From Acidobacteriaceae bacterium (GTDB lineage Bacteria; Acidobacteriota; Terriglobia; Bryobacterales; Bryobacteraceae): DNA of 7,066 nucleotides. The notes under the pieces are model-generated. The model did no database searches. It saw only the letters and a list, made by a program, of their open reading frames with translations, and was not told where the DNA came from. The translations under genes were made by a program, and so were the position numbers. Positions 6,625-7,066 of this stretch are shown piece after piece. The stretch lies in NCBI GenBank assembly GCA_019245255.1, contig JAFARV010000412.1, positions 1-7,066 of the forward strand, read 5' to 3'. The number at the start of each line of letters is the position of its first letter. Position 1 is the stretch's first letter.

Positions 6625-6627
6625 TTT

Positions 6628-6636
6628 CCCTCTTCC
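6628..6636 (-). promoter_or_regulatory. Ribosome binding site of tsf
   Basis: On the minus strand GGAAGAGGG lies three bases before the tsf ATG (its GGAAG part is 7 bases away). This purine run is the clearest Shine-Dalgarno-like sequence in the window and decides the tsf start in favour of position 6624 over the open frame that continues upstream. Confidence 0.6.
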
Positions 6637-6662
6637 AATACCAACAGTCCTATACACACGTA

Positions 6663-6693
6663 GAGCGACCGGCACCAGACGTGCCGGTCGCTC
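6663..6693 (-). promoter_or_regulatory. Perfect 13-bp hairpin between rpsB and tsf
   Basis: The arms GAGCGACCGGCAC (6663-6675) and GTGCCGGTCGCTC (6681-6693) are exact reverse complements around a 5-base loop. In the rpsB-to-tsf transcript the structure falls 25 bases after the rpsB stop and about 38 bases before the tsf start. The stem is strongly GC-rich, but no U-tract follows on the rpsB-tsf strand (the next bases are TACGTGTGTATAGG), so it is not a classical intrinsic terminator. Possible roles are partial attenuation between the two genes, an RNA-processing or stability element, or a protein-binding site. A partial terminator between rpsB and tsf is known in E. coli, which makes attenuation plausible (inference). 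Confidence 0.7.
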
Positions 6694-6718
6694 GCAATAT
6701 TCCAAATAGCGCGGCCGT

Positions 6719-7066
6719 CTAGTGTTCGCTGACGGAGCTACCGACCACTTCTTCGACGGGAGCTTCGCTCGCTGGTCCCTTGCGCGGCGGAACTTCCGGT
6801 TCGACGCTGGTGGCCAAGCTTTCCGACATTAACTGCTCGGCGTATTTCGGATCAAGATACTGCGTATATTCGTCGGGCGTCGTGTGCTCGGCGGCGGTTT
6901 CGTCCTCGCTGACAATCTTGTCCGCGGCGGCGGCAAAATCGTGCTCGGTCGCGAGTGAACGACCTTCGACGACGGCGTCCGCGATCTTGGTTGTGAACAG
7001 CCGGATGGCACGCAGAGCGTCGTCGTTGCCCGGGATGACGTAATCGACTTCATCCGGATCGCAGTT
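6719..7066 (-). CDS. rpsB: 30S ribosomal protein S2, C-terminal 115 residues (5' part outside window)
   Basis: Translation of the minus strand from the window's right edge gives 'NCDPDEVDYVIPGNDDA' followed by 'LRAIRLFTTKIADAVVEGRS', the strongly conserved end of the S2 core that sits on the 30S head-body junction and is needed to recruit S1. The stop is TAG at 6719-6721. In E. coli S2 only about 20 residues follow the 'EGRS' point; here 78 more residues follow, rich in Asp/Glu (18 acidic against 4 Lys/Arg), Ala and, near the end, Pro, probably a flexible acidic tail. The reading frame is intact to the edge. It is the first gene, in this window, of the rpsB-tsf-pyrH-frr order, which independently supports the call. 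Confidence 0.96.
   Translation of the reverse strand, partial: NCDPDEVDYVIPGNDDALRAIRLFTTKIADAVVEGRSLATEHDFAAAADKIVSEDETAAEHTTPDEYTQYLDPKYAEQLMSESLATSVEPEVPPRKGPASEAPVEEVVGSSVSEH

Noticed and set aside
5602..6663. A 353-codon open frame on the plus strand lying over tsf
   Set aside because: It runs antisense to tsf, which is a certain gene; the translation has no recognisable domain and is explained by GC-rich codon bias.
6625..6705. Upstream in-frame extension of tsf to an ATG at 6705
   Set aside because: It would translate the rpsB-tsf hairpin, and the conserved EF-Ts N-terminus with a Shine-Dalgarno starts at 6624.
6829..7053. Open frames on either strand at the right end not in the rpsB frame
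   Set aside because: The rpsB frame gives unmistakable S2 sequence through the same bases.

Overview
The window looks like chromosomal DNA from a moderately GC-rich bacterium. It has two blocks that converge near position 4270. The right block, on the minus strand, is the conserved housekeeping cluster rpsB-tsf-pyrH-frr (30S protein S2, elongation factor Ts, UMP kinase, ribosome recycling factor). The left block, on the plus strand, holds a Uma2-type protein and a small metabolic group. An acidobacterial or similar soil/sediment lineage is my guess from general character (Uma2 proteins, a Tat-exported aldo/keto reductase, an S2 protein with a long acidic tail). No 16S gene or other decisive marker is present, so this is low confidence.

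Left block, about 1-4265. A Uma2 (DUF820) protein that probably begins before the window is followed after 5 bases by a GTG-started enzyme of the orotidine-monophosphate-decarboxylase superfamily, of the 3-hexulose-6-phosphate synthase / 3-keto-L-gulonate-6-phosphate decarboxylase type. That gene overlaps by 4 bases (ATGA) a medium-chain, zinc-type sugar-alcohol/threonine-dehydrogenase-like protein. After 79 bases come two tandem, clearly paralogous aldo/keto reductases. The first looks cytoplasmic. The second carries a twin-arginine signal peptide. Together these four enzymes suggest oxidation, reduction and aldol-type or decarboxylating cleavage of a sugar or sugar acid, but the substrate cannot be read from the sequence and no transporter, kinase, isomerase or regulator is visible in the window.

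Right block, about 4272-7066. Reading right to left: the C-terminal 115 residues of RpsB, a 94-base gap with a perfect 13-bp hairpin, Tsf (325 aa), a 43-base gap, PyrH (235 aa), a 15-base gap, and Frr (202 aa). This is one translation/nucleotide operon in the usual order. Frr and the last aldo/keto reductase end tail to tail with 6 bases between their stop codons, and I see no classical terminator there.

I did not find a CRISPR array, tRNA, rRNA, insertion sequence or evident new defence system. The points most worth a second look are the dehydrogenase whose four structural-zinc cysteine positions have become Asp/Ser/Ser/Asp, the decarboxylase/aldolase-superfamily enzyme with a mixed active-site signature, the exported/non-exported aldo/keto reductase pair, and the rpsB-tsf hairpin.
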